5,712 nt of DNA from SAR324 cluster bacterium (GTDB lineage Bacteria > SAR324 > JACQKK01), in assembly GCA_022572825.1 (NCBI GenBank), contig JACZVE010000226.1:1-5712 (forward strand), in the 5' to 3' direction. Position numbers and translations under genes: made by a program. The notes under the pieces were generated by a model, which worked only from the letters and a program-made list of their open reading frames with translations, was not told the DNA's origin and made no database searches. This document shows positions 1-5,712 of the stretch, in pieces. Every line of letters begins with the position of its first letter. Within the stretch, counting starts at the first letter, position 1.

Positions 1-1219
1 CGTCGGCCAGGGTACTGGTCACAGCCTGACCGCCGACGGCGTTGATCCAGGTCTGCGCGATCTCGCGCTGCTGCTCTTTCATAAAGGGGTCGAACCTGAA
101 CAGGGGCGGACGCCGCTCGGCGAAATTCCACCAGGCCAGGTCGCGGAAGACCTGCTCGTTGAGCACGTCCGCGAGGGCGTCGCCCTGCTCTTTGACCAGG
201 TCCATGAAGACCTGGAATTGCACCTTCGCCTGGGCCAGCGAACCCACGCGGAGCTGGGGCGACAGCCCCAGCAGGGGCGGCACCAGCAGCGCCTTCGCCA
301 TCTGCAGGTCGCGGTGATCCACCGCCCGCTCGAAGGCGTCGGTGGCCGGCCCGTGCACCACCTTCAAATCGTAGCCGGCCGGCAGGCGCACGGCGGAAGC
401 CAGGGTGATGTTGCGCAGGGTGGCCTCGAAGTCCGCTTTTTCCGCCGCCGTGAGCACGGGGCCCGCCTCCTTGGGGATGGCGACGGTAAAGCCGGCCGCC
501 AGCCGCTCCAGGTAGATGTTCCAGAACTTGAGAATAGTGTCCTTCTCCCAGAACGCCCGGTAGGCGGCGCGCAGATCGCTCTCGCCCCAGACCGGATCCA
601 GTTCGGGCTGAAAGACGTGGATCACGAACTTGCGCGGATCCAGTTCGATGCGCTGCCCCGCGGCTTCCTGCACCAGGCCGCAGATGTTGCCGCTGGCGTC
701 CACCTCGAAGCGGAAGCTGTGATAGGGTTTGGCCTTTATCGCGCGCAGCCCCCAATACGTGCGCCCCTCGAACTCTATCGGCTCGAACACCTTCTCGCTC
801 ACCGAGTACCCCTGCGCCTTGGCCAGCATCACCGTGCGCAGCGCCTGCTTGAACGGTCCCCGCAAAGCGTGCTCCACGTTGAAGCGGAAGAAGTCGGCGA
901 TCCGTTGCTGCCCCGGGCCTGCTTCCTGTGGCTCAAAGCGCCAGTTTCTGGAAATGATGATCGACACCAGCAGGTTGTAGCTGGCCTTGACCTGGGGGTC
1001 GCGCAGCATTCTGCGCCAGATGTCCGCACCCTTGCGACCCACCAGCTCGTCCGGATTCCACGCGATAAAGCGCTGGCCCAGCCGCCCGAAGAGCGAGAGT
1101 TCGGCCAGCGCCTGCTCGCCCCGCGGCGGCGCGGCGGTGGTCTGGTCCAGCGGCGGCGCGCCCGCGGCGAAACCGCTGCGCCGCTGCAACAGATTGCTCA
1201 GGAATTCCGCTATTCGCAT
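1..1219 (-). CDS. Phage portal protein, Mu gp29-like (DUF935 type), partial at 3' end
   Basis: Portal subunit: a ring at one capsid vertex through which DNA enters and leaves and on which terminase docks. Hand translation gives 406 open codons from ATG at 1219 to the window edge, so the C-terminus is missing; Mu gp29 is about 512 residues. Supporting segments are FIAWNPDELVGRKGADIWRRMLRDPQV (51-77), AKAQGYSVSEKVFEPIEF (133-150), KPYHSFRFEVDASGNICGLVQ (164-184), DPRKFVIHVFQPELDPVWGESDLRAAYRAFW (194-224), KFWNIYLERLAAGF (231-244) and a long helix SLAQAKVQFQVFMDLVKEQGDAL (327-349). This order (clip-type sheet, G-x-S-D-L-R-A-A-Y, then F-W-x-x-Y-L-E-R) is typical of DUF935 portals. ATG at 1219 is the first start codon after the in-frame TGA at 1255-1253; a weak GAG lies about 8 bases upstream. 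Subfamily assignment is less sure than portal. Confidence 0.88.
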   Translation of the reverse strand, partial: MRIAEFLSNLLQRRSGFAAGAPPLDQTTAAPPRGEQALAELSLFGRLGQRFIAWNPDELVGRKGADIWRRMLRDPQVKASYNLLVSIIISRNWRFEPQEAGPGQQRIADFFRFNVEHALRGPFKQALRTVMLAKAQGYSVSEKVFEPIEFEGRTYWGLRAIKAKPYHSFRFEVDASGNICGLVQEAAGQRIELDPRKFVIHVFQPELDPVWGESDLRAAYRAFWEKDTILKFWNIYLERLAAGFTVAIPKEAGPVLTAAEKADFEATLRNITLASAVRLPAGYDLKVVHGPATDAFERAVDHRDLQMAKALLVPPLLGLSPQLRVGSLAQAKVQFQVFMDLVKEQGDALADVLNEQVFRDLAWWNFAERRPPLFRFDPFMKEQQREIAQTWINAVGGQAVTSTLAD

Positions 1220-1252
1220 TACCCGCTCACTGAAAAGGATGAAGGCTTGCTC

Positions 1253-1570
1253 TCACGTCCGCCTCTGGGCCTCCATCTCGATTTCCCAGTCGCCGCGAAG
1301 GCCCTCCGTCGTGACGACGGTGATCTTGCCGAAATACCATTGGCCGACGATCCATCCCGCGCTGTTGCTCAGTGTCGCCGAATAGTCGCCGTTGCTGCTC
1401 TGCACAGGGGTGAAGGACGTCGGCCAGGTAATGCCCGGCACCTGCGCGCTGTTCACGTCCACCACGGTCATATCGACGGTGGCGCTGTTGACATAGGCTC
1501 CCGTCAGCAGGTTTTGCAGGCCGCTGAGCTCCACCAGGGTGTGATTTCCGGGGTAGACAAAGAATCTCAT
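1253..1570 (-). CDS. Small beta-rich phage protein (105 aa)
   Basis: Function unknown. It starts MRFFVYPGNHTLVELSGL, followed by an alternating pattern (TVDMTVVDVN, GDYSATLSNS, WYFGKITVVT, GDWEIEMEA) that suggests a single small beta-sandwich. The layout (short strands, a proline-rich loop around ITWPTSFTP, closing W-E-I-E-M strand) recalls small phage proteins found next to portal or decoration genes. The start is ATG at 1570, in an ATGA overlap with the preceding gene. The frame stays open upstream to 1675, but that extension is Arg- and Gly-rich, overlaps the previous gene by over 100 bases and looks like out-of-frame translation. The stop lies 33 bases before the portal start. The role is unproven; head completion or decoration is a guess from position. 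Confidence 0.8.
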   Translation of the reverse strand: MRFFVYPGNHTLVELSGLQNLLTGAYVNSATVDMTVVDVNSAQVPGITWPTSFTPVQSSNGDYSATLSNSAGWIVGQWYFGKITVVTTEGLRGDWEIEMEAQRRT

Positions 1571-2742
1571 GGGGCAGTTCGTATCCTTGCGGTTCCCGCC
1601 AGCGCGGGATTCACGTTGGTTGCCGCCTGAATGGCCGCCCCGACGGACAACACGGACGCAAGCAGGGGTGTGCAATGAACCCCCGACAGGGAGAGCGTGC
1701 CCTGGGCATCGCTTGCCGCCCCGATCACTTCGGCCACGGCCGTCAGAATGGCGCCGGCCAGGAGGGCAATGCCCGGTTCGGCAACCAGCCCCGCGGCGGC
1801 CGACAGCTTGCCATCGGCGGCGATGTCGGCTGACGGATCGAATGCAACGTCCACGGCTGCAGCCAGTTCGCCACCGGCGGCGAGTTCTGCCGACGGCGCA
1901 AACTCCACATCCACCACGGAGGCCAGCTGCCCAGCGGCGGCGATGGCCGCGCTCTCCTGAAAATCCAGACCGCCCGCGGCCGATAGTTGGGCATCGGCGG
2001 CGGCGGCGGCGCCATCGTCCATGAGCGCATCGGCGCCGGCCGCCAGTTGCCCGGCGGCTGCCAGCGAGGCGCCCGGCTCCATGCCGGCATCCGCCTCGGC
2101 GGCGATTGTGCCATCGGCGGCCAGGGTGGCGGCCGGCTCGAACACCGCGTCCGCCACCGAGGCCAGGGTGCCGTCGGCGCTGATCGTCGCCGACTCGTCG
2201 AATACCGCGCCCTCCGAGACCGTAACCGTTGGGGTCTGGTTATAGTTGTCCAGCAATGTACCCGCATTGGTGACTCGGAATTGTAGGGTGTCCGAGTCCA
2301 CCACGTCGGCGCCGCGAATTTGCAGGCAGAACTCGACCTCGACCTCGTCGTTGCCGGCAAAATCAATGTTATTGGCTTCCCCGGCAAGGCCCTCGTCCTC
2401 GTCCATGCCCGAATTGGGCGTAATGAAAGTCCCGGCACCGAGCTGCTGGGTGGTATTGTCTCCCTCGGCGAAATTGGGCGAGAGCGATGAGCGCGCAACG
2501 AGCGAGGTGGCATTGACGTCGTTCCACCCCGCGCTGTTCAGGTTGTATTGAAGCTGGGGTTGAACATTGTTGCTGGCCGCCCCTCCCGTCTCCGTAACCA
2601 GAAACCGGATGCGGAAGTTTTCATCGACGGCTTGCGTCCAATCGGTATTGAGCGCGGCCTTCCACGTGGCGGCGGACTCAGATCCGTCGTCGTTCCGCCC
2701 CCGGAATCCGTCCTGATTCAGTATGGGACTTGCATGGGCCAT
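1567..2742 (-). CDS. Phage structural-like protein with 20-residue Ala-rich repeats (391 aa)
   Basis: Function unknown; two clear halves. Residues 1-175 form a beta-rich domain with the segments GFRGRNDDGSESAATWKAAL (12-31), FRIRFLVTETGG (43-54), TQQLGAGTF (98-106) and VEVEFCLQIRGADV (134-147). This resembles a domain seen in other phage and bacterial surface proteins. Residues 182-341 are eight units of exactly 20 residues, each roughly E/D-P-x-A-x-[LI]-A-A-x-G-x-L-A-A-x-A-D-x-x-[FM]. Ala makes up about 34 % (55 of 160), and two worn units seem to follow (342-380). The alternating small and hydrophobic residues with a Gly turn suggest stacked beta-hairpins or a solenoid, as in fibres or decoration proteins; this is inference. 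No signal peptide or membrane segment is evident. The ATG abuts the upstream TAA, and the TGA shares ATGA with the next gene. Confidence 0.85.
   Translation of the reverse strand: MAHASPILNQDGFRGRNDDGSESAATWKAALNTDWTQAVDENFRIRFLVTETGGAASNNVQPQLQYNLNSAGWNDVNATSLVARSSLSPNFAEGDNTTQQLGAGTFITPNSGMDEDEGLAGEANNIDFAGNDEVEVEFCLQIRGADVVDSDTLQFRVTNAGTLLDNYNQTPTVTVSEGAVFDESATISADGTLASVADAVFEPAATLAADGTIAAEADAGMEPGASLAAAGQLAAGADALMDDGAAAAADAQLSAAGGLDFQESAAIAAAGQLASVVDVEFAPSAELAAGGELAAAVDVAFDPSADIAADGKLSAAAGLVAEPGIALLAGAILTAVAEVIGAASDAQGTLSLSGVHCTPLLASVLSVGAAIQAATNVNPALAGTARIRTAP
1720..2199 (-). repeat. In-frame tandem repeat, 8 x 60 bases, coding for 20-residue units
   Basis: Eight consecutive 60-base units encode residues 182-341 of the 391-residue protein with no insertion or deletion between them. 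Units begin DESAT, EPAAT, EPGAS, DDGAA, QESAA, APSAE, DPSAD and EPGIA. The protein pattern is clear but the DNA copies have diverged, so this is an old expansion rather than a recent slippage array. The last unit (EPGIALLAGAILTAVAEVIG) is the most divergent and hydrophobic. Confidence 0.85.
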
Positions 2743-3099
2743 TTAAGGGTGCTCTCCGTAGCGTTTGGCACTCTTGACGGGAAAATCCGCGTCGTTCATC
2801 GCCCGCTTCATGATGTCCCGGAAGCGCTTGTTGTCCACGTTGCGGCCCTGCTTATAGGCCTTCCGTGGCAGATCGTGCAGCAGGCCGTCGAGCAGACCGT
2901 GGATGTCCGATCCCCACCATTGCCGCGTTTCCGCGTCGAAGTAGTACCAATCCCAACCGCGCATAACGACGCGTCCGACTTCGCGATCCGGAAACACGAT
3001 AAAGAGAACGCCAAAGGCCGGCGCGGCTTCCGGGGTGCCCTGGCTGTCATCGAAGGTCGAACCGTCGTCATAATAGATGCGCCATTCCCGCATGATCAC
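2743..3099 (-). CDS. Conserved hypothetical phage protein, aromatic-rich (118 aa)
   Basis: Function unknown. The N-terminal half begins with the strand EWRIYYDDGSTF (residues 5-16) and is unusually aromatic. GWDWYYFDAETRQWWGSDIHGLLDGL (48-73) holds four of the protein's five Trp and two Tyr. The C-terminal third is basic and helical (KRFRDIMKRAMNDADFP, 91-107). I recognise the pattern from small phage proteins in structural operons but know no proven role. The GTG at 3099 is taken because it forms a GTGA overlap with the preceding stop; an ATG two codons later (3093) is equally possible, and no clear Shine-Dalgarno separates them. Its TAA stop is directly followed by the ATG of the next gene. 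There is no signal peptide or membrane segment. Confidence 0.8.
   Translation of the reverse strand: MIMREWRIYYDDGSTFDDSQGTPEAAPAFGVLFIVFPDREVGRVVMRGWDWYYFDAETRQWWGSDIHGLLDGLLHDLPRKAYKQGRNVDNKRFRDIMKRAMNDADFPVKSAKRYGEHP
2752..2757 (-). promoter_or_regulatory. Ribosome binding site of the 391-residue protein gene
   Basis: The minus strand reads GGAGAG inside the last codons of the 118-residue gene, 9 bases before the ATG at 2742. The spacing is slightly long but acceptable, and the upstream stop touches the start, so coupling would help initiation. Confidence 0.5.
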
Positions 3100-3656
3100 G
3101 TCGAGGTCAGCGAGGCCGTCATGGTCACGTTGAGCGTGTCGCCGCTACCCACACCGCGCGAAGCCGCGAAATCGTTGCCGCCCAGCAAAATGCCGGTGGT
3201 GCCGCCCTTGGTGTTGTCGTCCGCTATGAACGCTCCGGCGACCGTGCCCGAGGCATTGATGTTGAACACCGCCTTGGATGCCGAGTTGTCCACGCTCTGA
3301 CCGGATACGACGCCAGGGGTGAAAGACGGCCGCGTGGCGTTGGAGTAGATGGTCAGCTCGGACCACCCCACGTGCGACGCCATGGTGTCCCCGGCCACGA
3401 TGGCGCCGCTGCCCTTGATGCCCGCAAAGTCGGATGCCGTGAAGCCAGAGCTTTTGTAGATGCGCTGCAGGTACTCATCCAGCCCGACGTTGACCACCAG
3501 GTTGTCGAACTCCTCCACCCACTTGAGATTCCCCTGCGGATCGAAACATTCGACCTTGAAGTGCTGGTTGATCCGCGCCTTGAAGAAGCTGCCGGGGTCT
3601 GCATGCAAGCGCCCCGTCGCGCCCATGAACGCGTTCGCTTTCAATTTGTCAGTCAT
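3096..3656 (-). CDS. Conserved phage protein, probable virion component (186 aa)
   Basis: Function unknown. The sequence resembles a family of small phage proteins that recur beside head genes. They share a segment like NLKWVEEFDNLVVNVGLDEYL (here residues 43-63), a middle part with AGDTMASHVGWSELTIYSNATRP (88-110), and a stretch rich in Gly, Ser, Thr and Asn (about 115-186). It is probably all-beta, with no signal peptide, membrane segment or enzymatic motif. A capsid decoration or fibre-associated role is inference from composition and position. The start is ATG at 3656, with AGGGA 6 bases upstream; the TTG at 3662 would add only two residues. Its TGA overlaps the next gene's GTG by four bases (GTGA). 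It opens the block of four genes between large terminase and portal. Confidence 0.82.
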   Translation of the reverse strand: MTDKLKANAFMGATGRLHADPGSFFKARINQHFKVECFDPQGNLKWVEEFDNLVVNVGLDEYLQRIYKSSGFTASDFAGIKGSGAIVAGDTMASHVGWSELTIYSNATRPSFTPGVVSGQSVDNSASKAVFNINASGTVAGAFIADDNTKGGTTGILLGGNDFAASRGVGSGDTLNVTMTASLTST

Positions 3657-3662
3657 CGCCAA

Positions 3663-3667
3663 TCCCT
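3663..3667 (-). promoter_or_regulatory. Ribosome binding site of the 186-residue protein gene
   Basis: The minus strand reads AGGGA, 6 bases before the ATG at 3656. This spacing selects that ATG over the TTG at 3662, which directly abuts the AGGGA and would be too close. Confidence 0.6.
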
Positions 3668-3669
3668 AT

Positions 3670-3691
3670 TGGTCGTCCTTTGGTTGTCCTT
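3670..3691 (-). repeat. Two-copy 11-base tandem repeat in the terminase-downstream gap
   Basis: The minus strand reads AAGGACAACCA then AAGGACGACCA, two adjacent 11-base copies with one mismatch. They lie in the 56-base gap between the large terminase and the next gene. Each copy begins with a Shine-Dalgarno-like AAGGA. No start codon stands at a suitable distance from either, so they may be decoy or ancestral ribosome binding sites, an operator half-site pair, or chance. Confidence 0.5.
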
Positions 3692-3712
3692 GAGATTCAC
3701 TGCGGCCGTGGC

Positions 3713-5230
3713 TCACCATTGCTCCGGGTACGCCGCGCCGATACCGGGCACGGCCAGCGCCGGGTCGCGGAAAGCCAGCCCATCGATCAGTTGCCAGGCG
3801 CCGCGGGTTGCATCGGGACCGTCCATGCCGCGCTTGGGCCAGAACACGTGCTGATCGATGAGCAGATCCTGATCGGAGTCGCCCTGGCAGAAGAACACGG
3901 AACCGCCTTCCCAGGCCGGGGCCATTGCCGCCACCCGGATCTCCTTGTTGACCGTATTCACCACCTGCGTGCCCAACACGTCGGCAGGCAGCCCCAGCGC
4001 GCGGCGGCATTCCTCCAGCGGGTATTCCAGCAATGCCTGGAAGCCGTTGGCCTCGTACCCGCTCACCCAGACCGTGTCCGGCCGCGCGTTGAGTGCCCTG
4101 ATCTGCCGGAAGTACTCAAATGCCTGCTCGCGCGGGCTGGCGCCGCGGCTGAGAAAGGCCCGCAGGCAGTAGCGGTGACCCGTCTCCGCGTGCAGCGCCC
4201 AGGTCACGATGGCCTTGAAGTCGCCCCGTGGCGCAATGGCGGGATCCCAGTACACCGCGGCGATCAACGGCAGCCCGGCAAGCTGCTCGGCGCGGTAGGT
4301 GCGCACCCACTCGTGCCGGAAGCGGCCTTCCCGGCCCACCGCGACGTGCAGGTACTCCCGGTTGTAGCGCTCCCGGCCGATGAGGCGCTTTTCCGCCTCC
4401 AGCACTGCCCTGGGAAAGCGCAGCGGATCGGTGAAGTGGGTCATCGTGCCGTCTTCGGCCGCGCGCATGAAGGTGGGGAAATGAGGGTCGTGCTCCAGGC
4501 GGGCCATGGCGCAATCCTCGGAGATTTTCGTGCCGGCGACCCACACCTTGCCGCGCCGCTTGTTCATGGCGGGAATGACCACGGACAAGATGAAGTCCAG
4601 CGTGCCCTCGATGACCTCCGGGCTTCTGGCGTCCCGCAGCTCCTGCAGGTCGTTGAGGATCCACAGCTCGGGCCGCTTGTTGCCGATGGAGAGCATGCCC
4701 CGCGCGGCGCCCTTGAGCGAGAGCCCCTGCACCTCGCGCCCGTTCTTGAGGATGAAGTGGTGCATGGACCACAGGGGCCCGAGCGCCTGGTCGCCATAGT
4801 CCTGGCGAATGCGGGCATTGGCCTCGAATTCCACCCGCAGGCGCAGCACCATGGGATAGGTCTGCTTATCCGTGCGGCTGGTGAGGATGGCATAGCTGGT
4901 GTCCTGGGCCGTCAGCGCGCGCAGGGCCTCCGCCCGGTCCAGCACGGTGCTCTTGCCGCTGCCCCGCCACACCAGGAACTGTGCCTGGGCATGGGCGTCG
5001 ATGAATTCGCCCATCTCGCGCTGCCATGCCGCGAACGGTTCGGTAAACAGGTGAGGCAGATAGTGCCGGTAGAACCAGAAGCGGTCCTCGCGCCCCCGCA
5101 GGATGCGGCGCCGGATGGCGCGCGGCGAGCCGCTGGGGAGCCCGGCCGTGGCTTTCTCCACCAGCGGGCGCAGTTCGGCCTCCAGGGCCTCCAGATAAGC
5201 CAGCAGTTGCTTGTCGCTCAGGTCAGCCAC
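3713..5230 (-). CDS. Phage terminase large subunit (packaging ATPase and nuclease)
   Basis: Motor protein that pumps phage DNA into the prohead through the portal and cuts it. Residue numbers here count from an alternative TTG at 5236. The ATPase half has a P-loop, RGSGKST (91-97), after the hydrophobic strand QFLVW. A Walker B-like strand LWILND (191-196) ends in NDLQ where related proteins usually carry an acidic pair. VWVAGTKISED (231-241) fits the coupling motif. The RNase H-like nuclease half has candidate metal ligands D331 and D339 (YWDPAIAPRGDF), E395 (GYEANGFQ) and D472/D475 near the C-terminus (MDGPDA). About 505 residues is normal for the family, and Mu gp28-like is the best guess. 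I prefer GTG at 5230 because a weak GAG lies 7 bases upstream; the TTG at 5236 would add two residues. It overlaps the small terminase by 8 bases, implying coupled translation. Confidence 0.93.
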   Translation of the reverse strand: MADLSDKQLLAYLEALEAELRPLVEKATAGLPSGSPRAIRRRILRGREDRFWFYRHYLPHLFTEPFAAWQREMGEFIDAHAQAQFLVWRGSGKSTVLDRAEALRALTAQDTSYAILTSRTDKQTYPMVLRLRVEFEANARIRQDYGDQALGPLWSMHHFILKNGREVQGLSLKGAARGMLSIGNKRPELWILNDLQELRDARSPEVIEGTLDFILSVVIPAMNKRRGKVWVAGTKISEDCAMARLEHDPHFPTFMRAAEDGTMTHFTDPLRFPRAVLEAEKRLIGRERYNREYLHVAVGREGRFRHEWVRTYRAEQLAGLPLIAAVYWDPAIAPRGDFKAIVTWALHAETGHRYCLRAFLSRGASPREQAFEYFRQIRALNARPDTVWVSGYEANGFQALLEYPLEECRRALGLPADVLGTQVVNTVNKEIRVAAMAPAWEGGSVFFCQGDSDQDLLIDQHVFWPKRGMDGPDATRGAWQLIDGLAFRDPALAVPGIGAAYPEQW

Positions 5231-5693
5231 GCGCAATCTCGATCGTGAACGCTTTCAGATGTGGCATCAGCACTTTCAGGGCCTCGGGATCCTCGGCCTT
5301 CAGGTGCGCCGTCAGCTCGCGGCTGTAACGCAATGCCATCCGCTTGTAATCGATGTCCCGGTTCAGCTTGCGGATGCGCTCGGCCGTTTGCAGCAGGCCG
5401 TTGAGCTCCTCGCGCAACGCGCCAATGGCGCCGGTATCGCTCGGCGGCCTCTTCTTCAGCTCGTCGCCGATGGCCGCGGCCATGTTCTGGACGAGGGCGT
5501 ACAACCCGCCGAAGCGCTTGGCCGCCGCCGCCCGCTGCTCGTCCCAGCCGAAGCGGCGGCGCCATTCCCGCAGCGTGGTCGCGTTGATGTCGCAGGCACC
5601 GCAGACCTCCTTTTCGCTGGCCTGGGCATGCACCCACAGCTCCTCGGCCAGATTGCCCTGCCAGCCGTCCCGCTTCACCCCGTTGGCGCTCAC
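5223..5693 (-). CDS. Phage small terminase subunit (TerS-like, helix-turn-helix)
   Basis: Probable DNA-recognition subunit of the packaging motor, which would bind phage DNA and hand it to the large subunit. The 156-residue length and the place directly before the large terminase fit this. Residues about 17-49 read as a helix-turn-helix: a helix through LAEELWVHAQ, then SEKEVCGACDI, then the recognition helix NATTLREWRRRFGW. The 'TLREWRRRFGWDEQRAAA' pattern is typical of small terminases and of Mu gp26/gp27-like proteins. Residues about 60-120 look like two or three amphipathic helices that could oligomerise, followed by a charged C-terminus. The start is GTG at 5693-5691, chosen because AAGGAG lies 7 bases upstream; the next in-frame Met is residue 71. 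The stop overlaps the start of the large terminase. The subunit role rests on fold pattern and position; the exact family is uncertain. Confidence 0.8.
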   Translation of the reverse strand: MSANGVKRDGWQGNLAEELWVHAQASEKEVCGACDINATTLREWRRRFGWDEQRAAAAKRFGGLYALVQNMAAAIGDELKKRPPSDTGAIGALREELNGLLQTAERIRKLNRDIDYKRMALRYSRELTAHLKAEDPEALKVLMPHLKAFTIEIARG

Positions 5694-5700
5694 GGCGCGA

Positions 5701-5706
5701 CTCCTT
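5701..5706 (-). promoter_or_regulatory. Ribosome binding site of the small terminase gene
   Basis: The minus strand reads AAGGAG here, 7 bases before the GTG at 5693. It is the strongest Shine-Dalgarno match in the window, and it decides for this non-ATG start although the frame stays open to the window edge. Confidence 0.75.
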
Positions 5707-5712
5707 CGATTC

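Noticed and set aside
218..1630. 470-codon plus-strand open frame
   Set aside because: Antisense and in register with the portal and 105-residue genes. Composition is unlike a folded protein, and no family is recognisable.
1571..1675. N-terminal extension of the 105-residue protein
   Set aside because: The extra 35 residues are Arg- and Gly-rich and lie wholly within the end of the upstream gene. The ATGA junction at 1570 gives a more natural start.
1720..2199. 60-base repeat array as a CRISPR or non-coding satellite
   Set aside because: The units are multiples of three, in frame, protein-conserved and DNA-divergent, with no constant repeat and variable spacer structure.
1743..2513. 256-codon minus-strand frame inside the repeat protein
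   Set aside because: Out-of-frame reading of the repeat gene. Its product is almost only Arg, Pro, Ser and Trp, as expected for a shifted GC-rich repeat.
2548..3300. 250-codon plus-strand open frame
   Set aside because: It runs antisense across three coupled minus-strand genes and would need their overlaps to be coincidence. No ribosome binding site or domain is evident.
3692..3712. Possible terminator after the large terminase (CACGGCCG palindrome)
   Set aside because: The GC palindrome is only about six bases, has no stable stem and no following T-run on the minus strand.
3680..5248. 522-codon plus-strand open frame across the large terminase
   Set aside because: It is in the same codon register as the terminase on the other strand, so it stays open merely because TTA, CTA and TCA codons are rare. 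Its translation is rich in His, Arg, Gln and Gly and shows no domain, while the minus strand has P-loop and nuclease motifs.

Overview
The window is a slice of the packaging and head-assembly region of a tailed double-stranded DNA phage (Caudoviricetes) or prophage. All credible genes lie on the minus strand and are packed head to tail with almost no spacing. The DNA is GC-rich (hand counts of several 60-base lines give about 55-67 %), and TTA, CTA and TCA codons are rare, so a GC-rich host, probably a proteobacterium, is likely. The sequence does not fix the host or say whether this is a free virion genome or an integrated prophage: there is no integrase, att site, host gene, tRNA or CRISPR array.

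Read along the minus strand (right to left), the layout is: a small terminase subunit with a helix-turn-helix N-terminus (5223-5693, GTG start behind a strong AAGGAG); the large terminase, an ATPase-nuclease motor (3713-5230); a 56-base gap, the longest non-coding stretch, with a short tandem repeat and a good ribosome binding site; a 186-residue conserved phage protein (3096-3656); a 118-residue aromatic-rich phage protein (2743-3099); a 391-residue protein with a beta-rich N-terminal half and an Ala-rich C-terminal half made of 20-residue repeats (1567-2742); a 105-residue beta-rich phage protein (1253-1570); and a portal protein that runs off the left edge (1-1219, first 406 codons present).

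The terminase and portal proteins look most like the Mu gp27/gp28/gp29 group. In phage Mu the large terminase and portal genes are adjacent. Here four small genes of unknown function sit between them, and their look (beta-rich, low-complexity repeats, no enzymatic motifs) suggests virion surface or decoration components. That four-gene block is the part most worth following up.

Genes overlap by 4 or 8 bases or abut (GTGA, ATGA, TAA-ATG junctions), which implies one polycistronic message with translational coupling. The long plus-strand reading frames over the terminase and portal genes share their codon register and exist only because TTA, CTA and TCA codons are rare; they are not genes. No promoter or terminator could be supported, and no stretch over 300 bases lacks a gene.
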